Assembly: GCA_963169675.1 (NCBI GenBank)
Contig: CAUJFJ010000108.1
Span: 1-53,152 of the forward strand
Direction of reading: 5' to 3'
Source: Bacteroidota bacterium
GTDB lineage: Bacteria > Bacteroidota > Bacteroidia > AKYH767-A > OLB10
DNA length: 53,152 nt
Below, piece by piece: positions 38,644 through 49,100 of the stretch. The translations under genes and the position numbers were made by a program. Position 1 is the first letter of the stretch. The number at the start of each line of letters is the position of its first letter. The notes below the pieces were generated by a model that worked only from the letters and a program-made list of their open reading frames with translations, ran no database searches and was not told the DNA's origin.

Positions 38644-38867
38644 TTGGACAATTCCTTAAGCGCATCTTTATGTGAAACTGAAGTGCCTTTCTCGATTCGA
38701 GAAACAGCATCCTTGATTTCTTTGTTATATTGCTTTCGGGACATCCGTTTGGTATCCTTATCTACATTTAAAAAACTCTTAATCATTTCAAGTACCAATG
38801 CCTGTTGTTTTGCAGAAAGTAAAGGAAGGTAATTGTCTACTTGCTTTTTTATTGCTGTCGTTGTCAT
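38637..38867 (-). CDS. Cognate antitoxin (short, acidic/basic, upstream and overlapping the toxin)
   Basis: MTTTAIKKQVDNYLPLLSAKQQALVLEMIKSFLNVDKDTKRMSRKQYNKEIKDAVSRIEKGTSVSHKDALKELSKW; 7-nt overlap with toxin. Confidence 0.75.
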   Translation of the reverse strand: MTTTAIKKQVDNYLPLLSAKQQALVLEMIKSFLNVDKDTKRMSRKQYNKEIKDAVSRIEKGTSVSHKDALKELSKW

Positions 38868-39079
38868 GAGAATAATTTTTAAAAAACAAATATACAAAGA
38901 AGTATAGTCAAATTAATTCGCTCCGAACTGATCTAACTAAATTTTGATGGAATATGGACAGACTGATATGTAACTGACAATCAATTTTTTATAATTCCCA
39001 AAATCGGTTGCCAGATGGATAAATTTGCATCAAAGCTGCGTCATTGGGTAATTGGCGGCAGAGCCGCGTCATTAAATTC

Positions 39080-39137
39080 AGTCATAGGTCATAAGGGAAA
39101 AAAGCCAATAGACATAAGTCATAGGTCATAAGGGAAA
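39080..39137. repeat. Direct repeat AGTCATAGGTCATAAGGGAAA x2 (39080-39100, 39117-39137)
   Basis: 21-nt exact repeat. Confidence 0.85.
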
Positions 39138-39245
39138 TGTTTTTCGATGAATATTTGTTCGGTATGCTACAAAAAAAGTAATGGCAGCAAAAGGGAATAC
39201 TCCTTACACTCTAAAATATTTACACGCATGCAGCGTTTCAATTGA

Positions 39246-39989
39246 ATGAATCTTACCACCCTGCTTTTTATCCCATTTCTGCTTTATGGCTTTCTGACAT
39301 CTGATTTCAAATCAGAACAAAAGAAGTATGTGCGCGTTCGTGAGGCTTATAGCGAGAAAGAGGCCGCGGTTAAATCGGTTTTGAAATCGAATGCTCTCAG
39401 TATGGAAAGTGTGCAGTTGCTGCTGATTTCTTATAAAGCGGAACAGGAACTCGAGGTTTGGGCAACCGATAGCAAACACTCCACTTTTAAAAAAATAATT
39501 ACTTATCCTGTTTGTGCCGGCTCGGGTGTGGCAGGGCCCAAAGTTAAATCGGGTGATCTGCAAGTGCCGGAGGGATTCTATCATATCAGCACTTTTAATC
39601 CGGTGAGCAGTTACCATCTGTCATTAAAAATAAATTATCCGAATGCTGCAGATCGTATTCGTAGCAAGGGAATGAATCCTGGTGGCGACATTTTCATCCA
39701 TGGGAAATGTGTTACTATTGGATGTCTGCCACTTACAGATGACAAAATAAAAGAGTTGTATATTCTCGCGGTTGAAGCACGGAACAATGGGCAATCAAAA
39801 ATTCCTGTATACTTATTTCCGGCCCGCTTTGGCGGGAAGCTGTATAAGAATTTAACAATCTCACACAAAAACAATCCGGCACTTATAAGTTTATGGGAAA
39901 ACCTGGAAACCGGGTACCGTAAATTTGAGAATGAAAAAAGTCCACTTCAATTTTCGGTTAATGCAAATGGAAAATATATGTTTCAGTAA
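39246..39989 (+). CDS. L,D-transpeptidase (YkuD-type, YafK-like)
   Basis: GDIFIHGKCVTIGCLPLTDDKI catalytic HG...GC motif; N-terminal signal. Confidence 0.9.
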   Translation: MNLTTLLFIPFLLYGFLTSDFKSEQKKYVRVREAYSEKEAAVKSVLKSNALSMESVQLLLISYKAEQELEVWATDSKHSTFKKIITYPVCAGSGVAGPKVKSGDLQVPEGFYHISTFNPVSSYHLSLKINYPNAADRIRSKGMNPGGDIFIHGKCVTIGCLPLTDDKIKELYILAVEARNNGQSKIPVYLFPARFGGKLYKNLTISHKNNPALISLWENLETGYRKFENEKSPLQFSVNANGKYMFQ

Positions 39990-39994
39990 ATACT

Positions 39995-40390
39995 TTATTC
40001 AGTTTTTTGTTCGGTGGCTGCGATGGCAAGCAGACACACTATGAGTAACACACTATACTCTGCGCCTCCCGTATTGTGCCCAACTACAAACCAGCCCTTA
40101 ATGGCATGAACCAAAATAATTCCCATTAATAATTCGAAAATAAATACGGTAGCTATCACTTTTCGAAAAATTCCTGCGGCCATCATTAATCCGCCAATAA
40201 TTTCAAATGCTGTAATACCCCAGGCGAGAAAAATTGCAATTGGGAATCCGTTTGTGGCAAGAAATTCACCAAATTCATTTACAGTACCTTCATAGACACG
40301 GATAAATCCATGTGCCACCAGCAATAATGCTGTTACAATTCTAATTACCAGCAGCCATTGGCTGGAATTCAAAAAAGGATAATGATGCAT
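39995..40390 (-). CDS. DoxX-like membrane protein
   Basis: LLVAHGFIRVYEGTVNEFGEFLATNGFP; GLMMAAGIFRKVIATVFIFELLMGI. Confidence 0.75.
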   Translation of the reverse strand: MHHYPFLNSSQWLLVIRIVTALLLVAHGFIRVYEGTVNEFGEFLATNGFPIAIFLAWGITAFEIIGGLMMAAGIFRKVIATVFIFELLMGIILVHAIKGWFVVGHNTGGAEYSVLLIVCLLAIAATEQKTE

Positions 40391-40609
40391 AAAACATTGG
40401 GGGATGTGTGGTTAGGCAAGAATGCAACTTATGACAACGAAACTTTTGTTTCTATTATAAAAATAAGGCTAAAAAACGAACTGTTAAATTATTTTGGCGA
40501 AACCAATTCAAAAATTGGTAGAAAGCAATAAATCGGATGCCAGAAAATATTTTGTGCTATATTTTCCTAAAAATAAATATTAAAGTCCCTGCATTTTCCT
40601 GCTTAAATA

Positions 40610-42835
40610 TCACCGCTCGCCAGCTTGTTGCTTCACAAACTTAACAGGTGTTAAGTGACTATCGTTCTGTAATAAAATTACAAACATGCCGGGCACCAAA
40701 TTTGAAACATCAATTTTACTGCTGCTAATGCTGCCTTCCTGTAAAATCCTTCCAGACATATCAGTTATTGTATAAGACTTCCCATCAAGACCGGGAATGT
40801 TCAAATTATCGGATACAGGATTTGGGAAAATAGTAAAACTATTTTGTGGTAATAACAAAACTCCATCATCAGTTAAGCTATTTCCTCTGGTATAAAAATA
40901 CAAAGTTGAAGGAAACCATTGATCCCAGGTACCACTCCAGTTAGCCCGCCACTGATATTCGTAAAAAGTGTTTGGCGTTAGTCCTGTAATTCGTCGATAC
41001 CCATTGGAATTGCTGATAGTCTGCCACGTAGTAGTACCTGCCACACGGTATCTGATTTGCATGTTGGTTATTTGAGGTGTTTTGAGCCAATAAATTCTGT
41101 GAGTGGAATCATTCTCTGATTTATCAGCTAAAATATGCAAAACATAATCATTTACGGTAAGTCCCGAGTTGTAATTTTTAATATCAGAAAAGACTGTCCA
41201 AGAACCATTACAAAACGCCCGAATCCGATATTCATAATCTGCTGAATCCGATAAACTATTTAAGGCGACATAAGTTTGTGCAGTTATTTCCGAGTTCCAG
41301 GAAGGGTTTCCCTGCAAACGATACTGCAACTCATACTGTGATGCATCAGGAATATAACTCCAAACAAAGTGAGCACTTGTAAATGATAATGGCACCGGAA
41401 AAACAACTGTTGGATAAGAACAAGATGCAGAAGTTGAAACATCAATTGAAAACAATGGAATTACTGCATTGTATGGTGAACGCGATTGAGAAAAAACAAG
41501 ATTAGATGATGAAACTCCCAAAATAGTATTAAATCCCTGTGTAGCGCTGGAAAACCAATTATCGGTTAAGTGTGTTTCCATGAAGAAAGGCGATGTACCT
41601 GAGTTTCCATCGGCATAAAATATTTCGCAACCAAAAACACTATCTTTATCTGCGTAGAACATTTCATTACCGGAAAAAATATATTTACCGGCATAACTAT
41701 TAAAATAAATGCGGGAAGGATATGATGATTCATCAAAAATATCAGTGACGGGATCATATTGCCAAAAAAACTCACTTGCATAATTATTTACCAGCACCTT
41801 TCCATTCACAACCGGAAATGCCCCATTTTGATCGACACCATTAGGCAAATTGGAAATACGAACTGTTCCTGTATCGGTGCCATCTGATTTCCAAAGTTGA
41901 TATCCGGTTACTCCATCGTTAGCGCTAAAATAGAGTGTGTTCCCAATATGACCGGCATTGGCAACGCTGTAAACCGACAAAACACCACTGGCTCCTCCGG
42001 GATTAATATCTTTAACCTGTACTGTAGATGCATTGCTTCCAGTTGTTTTCCACAATTCCCAGCCATCATTCGTGTTCGCCATAAAATAAAGTATGTTTGG
42101 TGTAACATGAAAATTACATGGCAGTGAGGCCCCGAATACTCCATTGAGATCTTTTAATAATTGCGTTCCTGCAGCGGTTCCATTACTTTTCCATAATTCC
42201 TGACCACTATTATTGACATCGGCAGAGAAATAAACATTTCCATTAAAACCAGTGAGATTTGTTACTATTTGAAACGAGCCAATAGAGAAAGTGCCTGCAG
42301 ATGTTCCATCACTTCGCCATAAAGAACTTCCTGTTCCGGCAGTAAAGAAAAGTAGATTGTTGGTGTGTGTAAATCCACCGGGAGCACCACTGCCAGAGCC
42401 GGGAATAATATCAGCCACCATAAAAGTACCGGAAACTGTGCCATCACTACGCCAAAGTTCTATTCCATTTACACCATTATCGGCACGAAAATAAATGATA
42501 CCATTCATCACATGAGAAGTGGATTCAAAATATCCAATTATGCTGCCACCTATTCCGGGATTAATATCTGCAACCATAAAAGTACCTGCTTCCGTGCCAT
42601 CGGTACGCCAAAGTTCACGTCCGTATGTTTGTGTATTTGCACTGAAAAAAATAATGTTTCCTGCCTGAACAGAAGTTGAAAGTCCACCATAACTATCTGA
42701 ACTAAATGATCCGATTTGTCGTGCCTGACCATTAACAAAATATGGAATTGTCATCCCAAAATAAAAAAACATAAACAACCTTAAAACAGATTTTGGGTTT
42801 TTTGCGATTTTCATAAGCTCCGATTTTGCAAACAT
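40610..42835 (-). CDS. ELWxxDGT repeat protein with fibronectin type III-like region and T9SS sorting domain
   Basis: ELWRTDGTEAGTFMVADINPG, ELWRSDGTVSGTFMVADI, ELWKSNGTAAGTQLLKDL repeats; C-terminal IFPNPVSDNLNIPGLDGKSYTITDMSG. Confidence 0.9.
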   Translation of the reverse strand: MFAKSELMKIAKNPKSVLRLFMFFYFGMTIPYFVNGQARQIGSFSSDSYGGLSTSVQAGNIIFFSANTQTYGRELWRTDGTEAGTFMVADINPGIGGSIIGYFESTSHVMNGIIYFRADNGVNGIELWRSDGTVSGTFMVADIIPGSGSGAPGGFTHTNNLLFFTAGTGSSLWRSDGTSAGTFSIGSFQIVTNLTGFNGNVYFSADVNNSGQELWKSNGTAAGTQLLKDLNGVFGASLPCNFHVTPNILYFMANTNDGWELWKTTGSNASTVQVKDINPGGASGVLSVYSVANAGHIGNTLYFSANDGVTGYQLWKSDGTDTGTVRISNLPNGVDQNGAFPVVNGKVLVNNYASEFFWQYDPVTDIFDESSYPSRIYFNSYAGKYIFSGNEMFYADKDSVFGCEIFYADGNSGTSPFFMETHLTDNWFSSATQGFNTILGVSSSNLVFSQSRSPYNAVIPLFSIDVSTSASCSYPTVVFPVPLSFTSAHFVWSYIPDASQYELQYRLQGNPSWNSEITAQTYVALNSLSDSADYEYRIRAFCNGSWTVFSDIKNYNSGLTVNDYVLHILADKSENDSTHRIYWLKTPQITNMQIRYRVAGTTTWQTISNSNGYRRITGLTPNTFYEYQWRANWSGTWDQWFPSTLYFYTRGNSLTDDGVLLLPQNSFTIFPNPVSDNLNIPGLDGKSYTITDMSGRILQEGSISSSKIDVSNLVPGMFVILLQNDSHLTPVKFVKQQAGER

Positions 42836-42884
42836 TTAATATGTTGAAGCACTAAATTAATAGTTTAATTTTAGATTCCAACTT

Positions 42885-43160
42885 TCAAACAAATTTCTTG
42901 CTAACAAAATTATGTCTGGCAAAAAGCATAGCAACTGCTTCAAAAACCAATTTTAGCACGAATTGCTCACCAAATAATTTCCCTTTACCGGATTCTATCC
43001 ACATTTCAATAATTATGTATATTCCACTAGATTTCAAGTAGATAACATAACCAAATGTACGAACTAAACCAAGCCATCGGCCACATTTGAGTACTTCCGC
43101 ATCAGAAATGTAATAATTGGCCAAAATGGGTTTGGTAATGTCACGAATTAATTCTATCAT
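42885..43160 (-). CDS. Hypothetical 91-aa ORF
   Basis: Open frame only, no recognised motif. Confidence 0.25.
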   Translation of the reverse strand: MIELIRDITKPILANYYISDAEVLKCGRWLGLVRTFGYVIYLKSSGIYIIIEMWIESGKGKLFGEQFVLKLVFEAVAMLFARHNFVSKKFV

Positions 43161-43197
43161 TAACTATTATTTGCACACCTTTTAACACACGCACATC

Positions 43198-46100
43198 ATG
43201 AAATCCAATTTCAATTTAAAATCCTTTTTCTTTCTTGCAATCACCTTCTTATTTCCTTTTACAGGGATGTCTCAGATTTACCGGGATGCAGAAGCTGCAG
43301 CCATTGTAAAAGGAGCTTCGCTGATAAAAATCAGTGAGGAAAGAAAAAGCATTGATTTTTATAAACCCGGTAATACTCATCAAATTTCGGAAGCAGAACA
43401 CATGAACTGGTTACGAGATGAATTATTGCAACTTTCGCAAGCAGAAGAATTACGTTTGGAAAAAACCGAGCGCGATCTGCATGGATATACGCACTACCGG
43501 TATCAGCAATTTTTTAACGGTGTTCGGGTAGAACATGGAGTATACTATGTTCATGCGAAAAATGGTTATGTTACTTCGGCAAATGGGGAATGGTATCTGA
43601 ATATCATGTCGCAAACATCGCCAACTCTATCAAAAGAAGCTGCCTTCGCTAAAGCACTTATAGCTGTACCATCTGAAAAGTATAACGATCATGTCGATAA
43701 TGGATTGGAAGGCTCCAAAGAAAATGGCGAATTGGTAATTTACCAAAAAAAGCAACGTAGCAGATTAGCTTACAAATTTGATATCTACAGCGAAATTCCT
43801 TTAAAAAGAGTTTACATTTATATCGATGCTCAAACAGGAGAAACGCTGGATGAAATCAGTCGCATTTGCGCTACTGATGTACCTGCAACAGCAGTGACAG
43901 CATACAATGGCACAAGAACCATGACAACCGATAGTATTTCTCCAGGTAACTACCGATTGAAAGCAGATATTGGTTTCGGTGGTGTAAGGACTTTAAACCT
44001 GAATAACGGAACCAATTATGCAACTGCTGTTGAATTTACTGATACTGATAATCTGTGGAATGCAACCGGTATCGACAAATACGCTTACGATGCTCACTTT
44101 GGCACGGAAGCTACGCATGAGTTTTACCTGACCAATTTTGGAAGAAACTCCTATGATAATGCGGGAGCTCAAATGGTTTCTTATGTTCATTATTCAAATG
44201 GCTATGTTAATGCATTCTGGAATGGGAATTATATGACCTATGGGGATGGGGATGGAATTGATTTCACACCATTGACATCACTAGATATTGTTGGACATGA
44301 AATTACACATGCCGTAACACAGTTTTCTGCAGCATTGGTTTACGCCAATGAGTCGGGTGCATTGAATGAATCGTTCAGTGATTGCTTTGGTGTAACAATC
44401 GATTTCTTTAAAAATCCTACTACTGCTAATTTCCTTGAAGGTGATCAAATAAATGTAAGTGGTATTCCATTCCGGAACATGTCGAATCCGAACCAATATA
44501 GTCACCCCGATACCTATTTGGGTAATTTCTGGAGTTCTGCAGGAGCCGTTCATACCAACAGCGGAGTCATGAATTACTATTACTATTTACTTTGTCAGGG
44601 CGGAACAGGGACAAACGATAATGGGGACAACTATTCAATCATTCCAATTGGAATGGATCATGCAAGTGAAATCAGTTATCGGAATCTTACTGTCTACTTA
44701 ACACCAAATGCCACTTATGCAGATGCACGATTTTATGCCATTCAATCGGCTATCGATTTATTCGGAAGTTGCTCAGATGAAGAAATACAAGTCACGAATG
44801 CCTGGTATGCAGTTGGTGTTGGAGGCTTATTCAGCAATGCAGTTGTAGCACAATTCAGTTCAAACAATAATTTTCTGTGTACTGTTCCGGCAACTGTTAA
44901 TTTTATTAATCAATCTACTAACGGTTTATCATTTAGTTGGGATTTTGGGGATGGCAATACTTCCACACAAACATCTCCTGCTCACACTTACACTGCAGCC
45001 GGAACTTACACGGTGGAATTAATTACTTATGGCACCGGACTATGTGGCACGTCCGATACTGTTACCAAAACAAACTACATCACCGTAACAAATGGCGGTG
45101 GTCCACTTTCAGCTTCCTGTTCTCCGATAACATTGTCATATTGCTGTAATGCCGGAATAACGAATGTGAACTTTAATACCATCAATAACACAACAGCTGA
45201 TGCCAGCGAAGGGTATAAAGATTTTACCTGTGGAACTGCTACAACTGTAACAGCCGGTGATCCAATTTTGGTATCTGTCACCACAGGCATAGGCAATTCT
45301 GAAGATGTAAGAATGTGGATCGACTACAACAATGATGGAAGCTTTAACAACATTGATGAACTGGTATTCATTTCCGATAATAAAACCGGGAACCATACCG
45401 GAGTTGTTCAGACTGCTATAACTGCAGTATTGAATACCCCACTGCGTATGCGTGTCATTGATGATGTTGCTGCGAATACGATTAATTCAGCATGCTATGA
45501 TCCTGCCAATGGTCAGGCTGAAGATTACACTATTACATTTATTGCCAACGCAGCGCCTCCGGTAGCGGATTTTGTTGCCGATCAGGTTTCGGTACCAGTT
45601 GGTTCAACTGTAAACTTTACAGATCTTACTATTAATGCTCCTACATCCTGGTCATGGACTTTCACAGGGGCAGCTACCACAACATCGACAGATCAAAACC
45701 CATCAATAGTATACAACACTCCCGGTGTATATCCTGTAACATTGACTGCTTCAAATGGATTTGGAAATAATTCTATTACAAAAACAGCCTATATTGAAGT
45801 TGTTACCGCTGTAAATATGTGCGGTGGCACAACAACAATCAGTTCGCAGACTGGCGAATTGTATGATTCAGGCGGCCCGCTCGGAGGTTATCAGAATAGC
45901 GAAAATTGCTCCTTGATAATTGCCCCTCCATGTGCAACAAGCATTACACTTTCATTTCTGCAATTTGTTACACAGTCGAGTGACATTCTTTATGTGCATA
46001 ACGGTGATCAGTTGACTGATCCTATTATACTTACTGCTTCCGGATCTACTATACCGGCAAATGTCACAGCTACTTCAGGCAAGATGCTGATTCGATGGGT

Positions 46101-49100
46101 GTCGAACAGTTCAACAACTTTTGCAGGATATTATGCAACATGGACATCCGTAATAGGAAGCCAGAATCCAACTGTTGCTAACTGGAATGTACCATCCTTC
46201 AATCCACCTTTTGGTATTGCTGTGCCTTTTACAGATGCTTCAACCAACGCGCCTGAATCGTGGCTTTGGGATTTTGGTGATGGGGCAACTTCTACACAAC
46301 AAAATCCTTCGCACGCTTATTTTGCTTCGGGTGTTTTTCCTGTTACATTGATAGTCACTAACTGTGTTTCAACTGATACTTTAACACAAAATATAACAGT
46401 TCAGGCTATGCCAAATATTGAAGTCAATCCCGATTCTATTGGTGTGACTTTAAATTGCAATGATTCCATTACTGTATCGTATACTATTTATAATACCGGC
46501 ACTGGGGATCTAGTTTACAATACTACAGGTGGATCCTATACTGATTCGGTAAATGTATTGTCGATGACACATGGAGTGGATTTGAGTACCGAATATCCAA
46601 ATACCCTTACTGCTATAAATAACTATTTCACTAATTACAATCTTACAACATCATCCACTACCGATTCTGCGGTTTTCCGTTCAGTGCTTGCCGGAAAAGA
46701 TCTGGTACTTTTCCCTGAACAGGAATCAGGCACCATTACTCAGTATCCACTATTCACCCCGATCATTCAAGACTTCATGAATAACGGAGGTGTTGCTTTG
46801 GTATTGGGATCGGTCGGGGCCGGAAGTCAGGATCGTGTATACACCATGGGCATGTTTACCGGGAACTACATGACCAATGCAAATACAGGAACAATGACAG
46901 TTACAGATACAACGCACGAATACATGGAAAATATTCCACTTGCTGTTAATGCTGTAAATGCTACATTCTATCATAACTTCACCAATCTTGATAAAGAAAC
47001 TCTTATTATTCACAACACCGGAGATGTTTTATCTTATCGGAATATTGGTGCAGGAAGAGCAGTGTTCCTTGGATTCGATTACTTCGCGAGTAGCGCTCAA
47101 ACGCAACGCATTATTGCAAATATTATTGAGAACAGCAGACTGAATGCCTTGCCACCATGGGTGCAAACAACTTCCACAACTGACACAATTGTACCTGGTG
47201 ATTCGGTAGTTGTTTACCTCACCTTTAACAGTTCAGGTCTGACTGCAGGTACTTATACCAGTCAAATAATAATTAACTCAAATGATACAGCACATTCACC
47301 ACTGATCATTCCGATTACATTAACCGTAGCTGGAGATCCATTGATGACAGTTTCCGATTCCTGTTTGCACTTTGGACAGATCGGACAATATTTATCAGCT
47401 TCTCAAAACTTAACTTTTGGCAATAATGGGTGCGATACTTTAGAAATCACATCAATTAATCCAGCGAATAATGCTTATAGTGTAAATCCCTCAACACTTA
47501 CCATTGCTCCGGGTGGAACGCAATCCGTTTCCGTTACATTTAATCCACAAACAGCAGGAACATTCAATAGTTTCCTTACGGTACAAAGCAATGATGTAGA
47601 TACTGTAATTTGTTTGACCGGTAACAGTACACTTGCTCCACAGATTCTTACCCTTCCTGATTCCATAATTGTAAATCTGGATGCCTGCTCAGATTCAGTT
47701 ACCATTCCAATGTGGATTTACAATACCGGTGGACCTGATTTAATATTCAATACCAGTGGTTACAATTTTACTGACACGGTCAATGTCTTAGCATTGACAC
47801 AGGGTGTAGATATGACCGGTGAATATCCAAATACTATTGCTTCTATCAATGCCTATTTTACCAAGTACACCATTACCACATCGAACACTACAGATGCAAG
47901 TGTATTGACAGGACTTCTAAATGGTATTGATTTATTACTGATGCCTGAACAGGAAACCGGTACAAGTACTCACTATACATCCTTTGCTCCTGTTGTTCAG
48001 AACTTCATGAATGCCGGAGGTACAGTTGTGGTCCTGGGATCTGTTGGCGGTAATAGTTCAAACAGAATTTATGATATGGGAATGTTTACAGGAAGCTTCC
48101 TGACTAATGTCAACAACGGGACATTAACCATAACAGATACTACGCATGCTTACATGGATAACATTCCATTAAGTATCCCAATCCCAAATGCAACCTTCTA
48201 TCACACCATTACCAATCCTGATAAAGTGACATTGGCAACTTACAACACCAGTGATGTAATCAGCTACCGCAATATTGGTTCAGGAAGAGGTGTATTTCTT
48301 GGTTTCGATTACTTTGCTTTCAATGCTTTTACACAACGAATAATTGCAAATATTATTCAATATGGAAATGCTAATTCTGTATCACCATGGATACAATTAA
48401 GCAGCTATTCGGACACTATAACGCCTGGAGATTCATCACTAATTTATGTTACGGTAAGTTCAGGACAGCTAGCAGCCGGATCCTACAATTCATATCTTAT
48501 TATTTCCAGTAACGACCCGCTCACTCCAAAAGATTCGATTTATATTTCAATGACTATAAACGGAAACCCATGTGCTGATTTCGATTTTGCAGGTACCGGG
48601 AACTGTTCAGGCACTGTGAACTTTACAGATGAAACAATAAATGGAGCTACTTCCTGGTTGTGGGATTTTGGTGATGGCGGCACTTCCACTTTGGAAAATC
48701 CGGTTCATACATATATTTCTGCAGGAACCTATCCGGTGAAACTGATTACCTGCAATGCCCTTGGTTGCGATTCGGTAATTATTTCAGTTACTATAAATGG
48801 TGTGAATGGGCCATCAGCACCATTATGTAGTCCTATTACTTCTGCTTTCTGTTGTAGTGCCGGAATAACAAATGTTACATTTAATACAATAAACAATACC
48901 ACTCAGAATGCTATTCAAGGCTTCCAGGATTACTCCTGTACCGTATCAACTATTGTAACGCAAGGTTTAAGTTATCCGATATCTGTTATCACTGGAGCTT
49001 CCTCAAATGAATACGTGAGATGCTGGATTGATTTCAACAATGATGGAATATTTAGTGTTTCTGAAAATGTTTTCGGTTCATTGGCAATAGCTAGTCACAA

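Noticed and set aside
40610-42835. Repetitive DNA as a non-coding tandem array
   Set aside because: Periodicity is explained by the ELWxxDGT protein repeat
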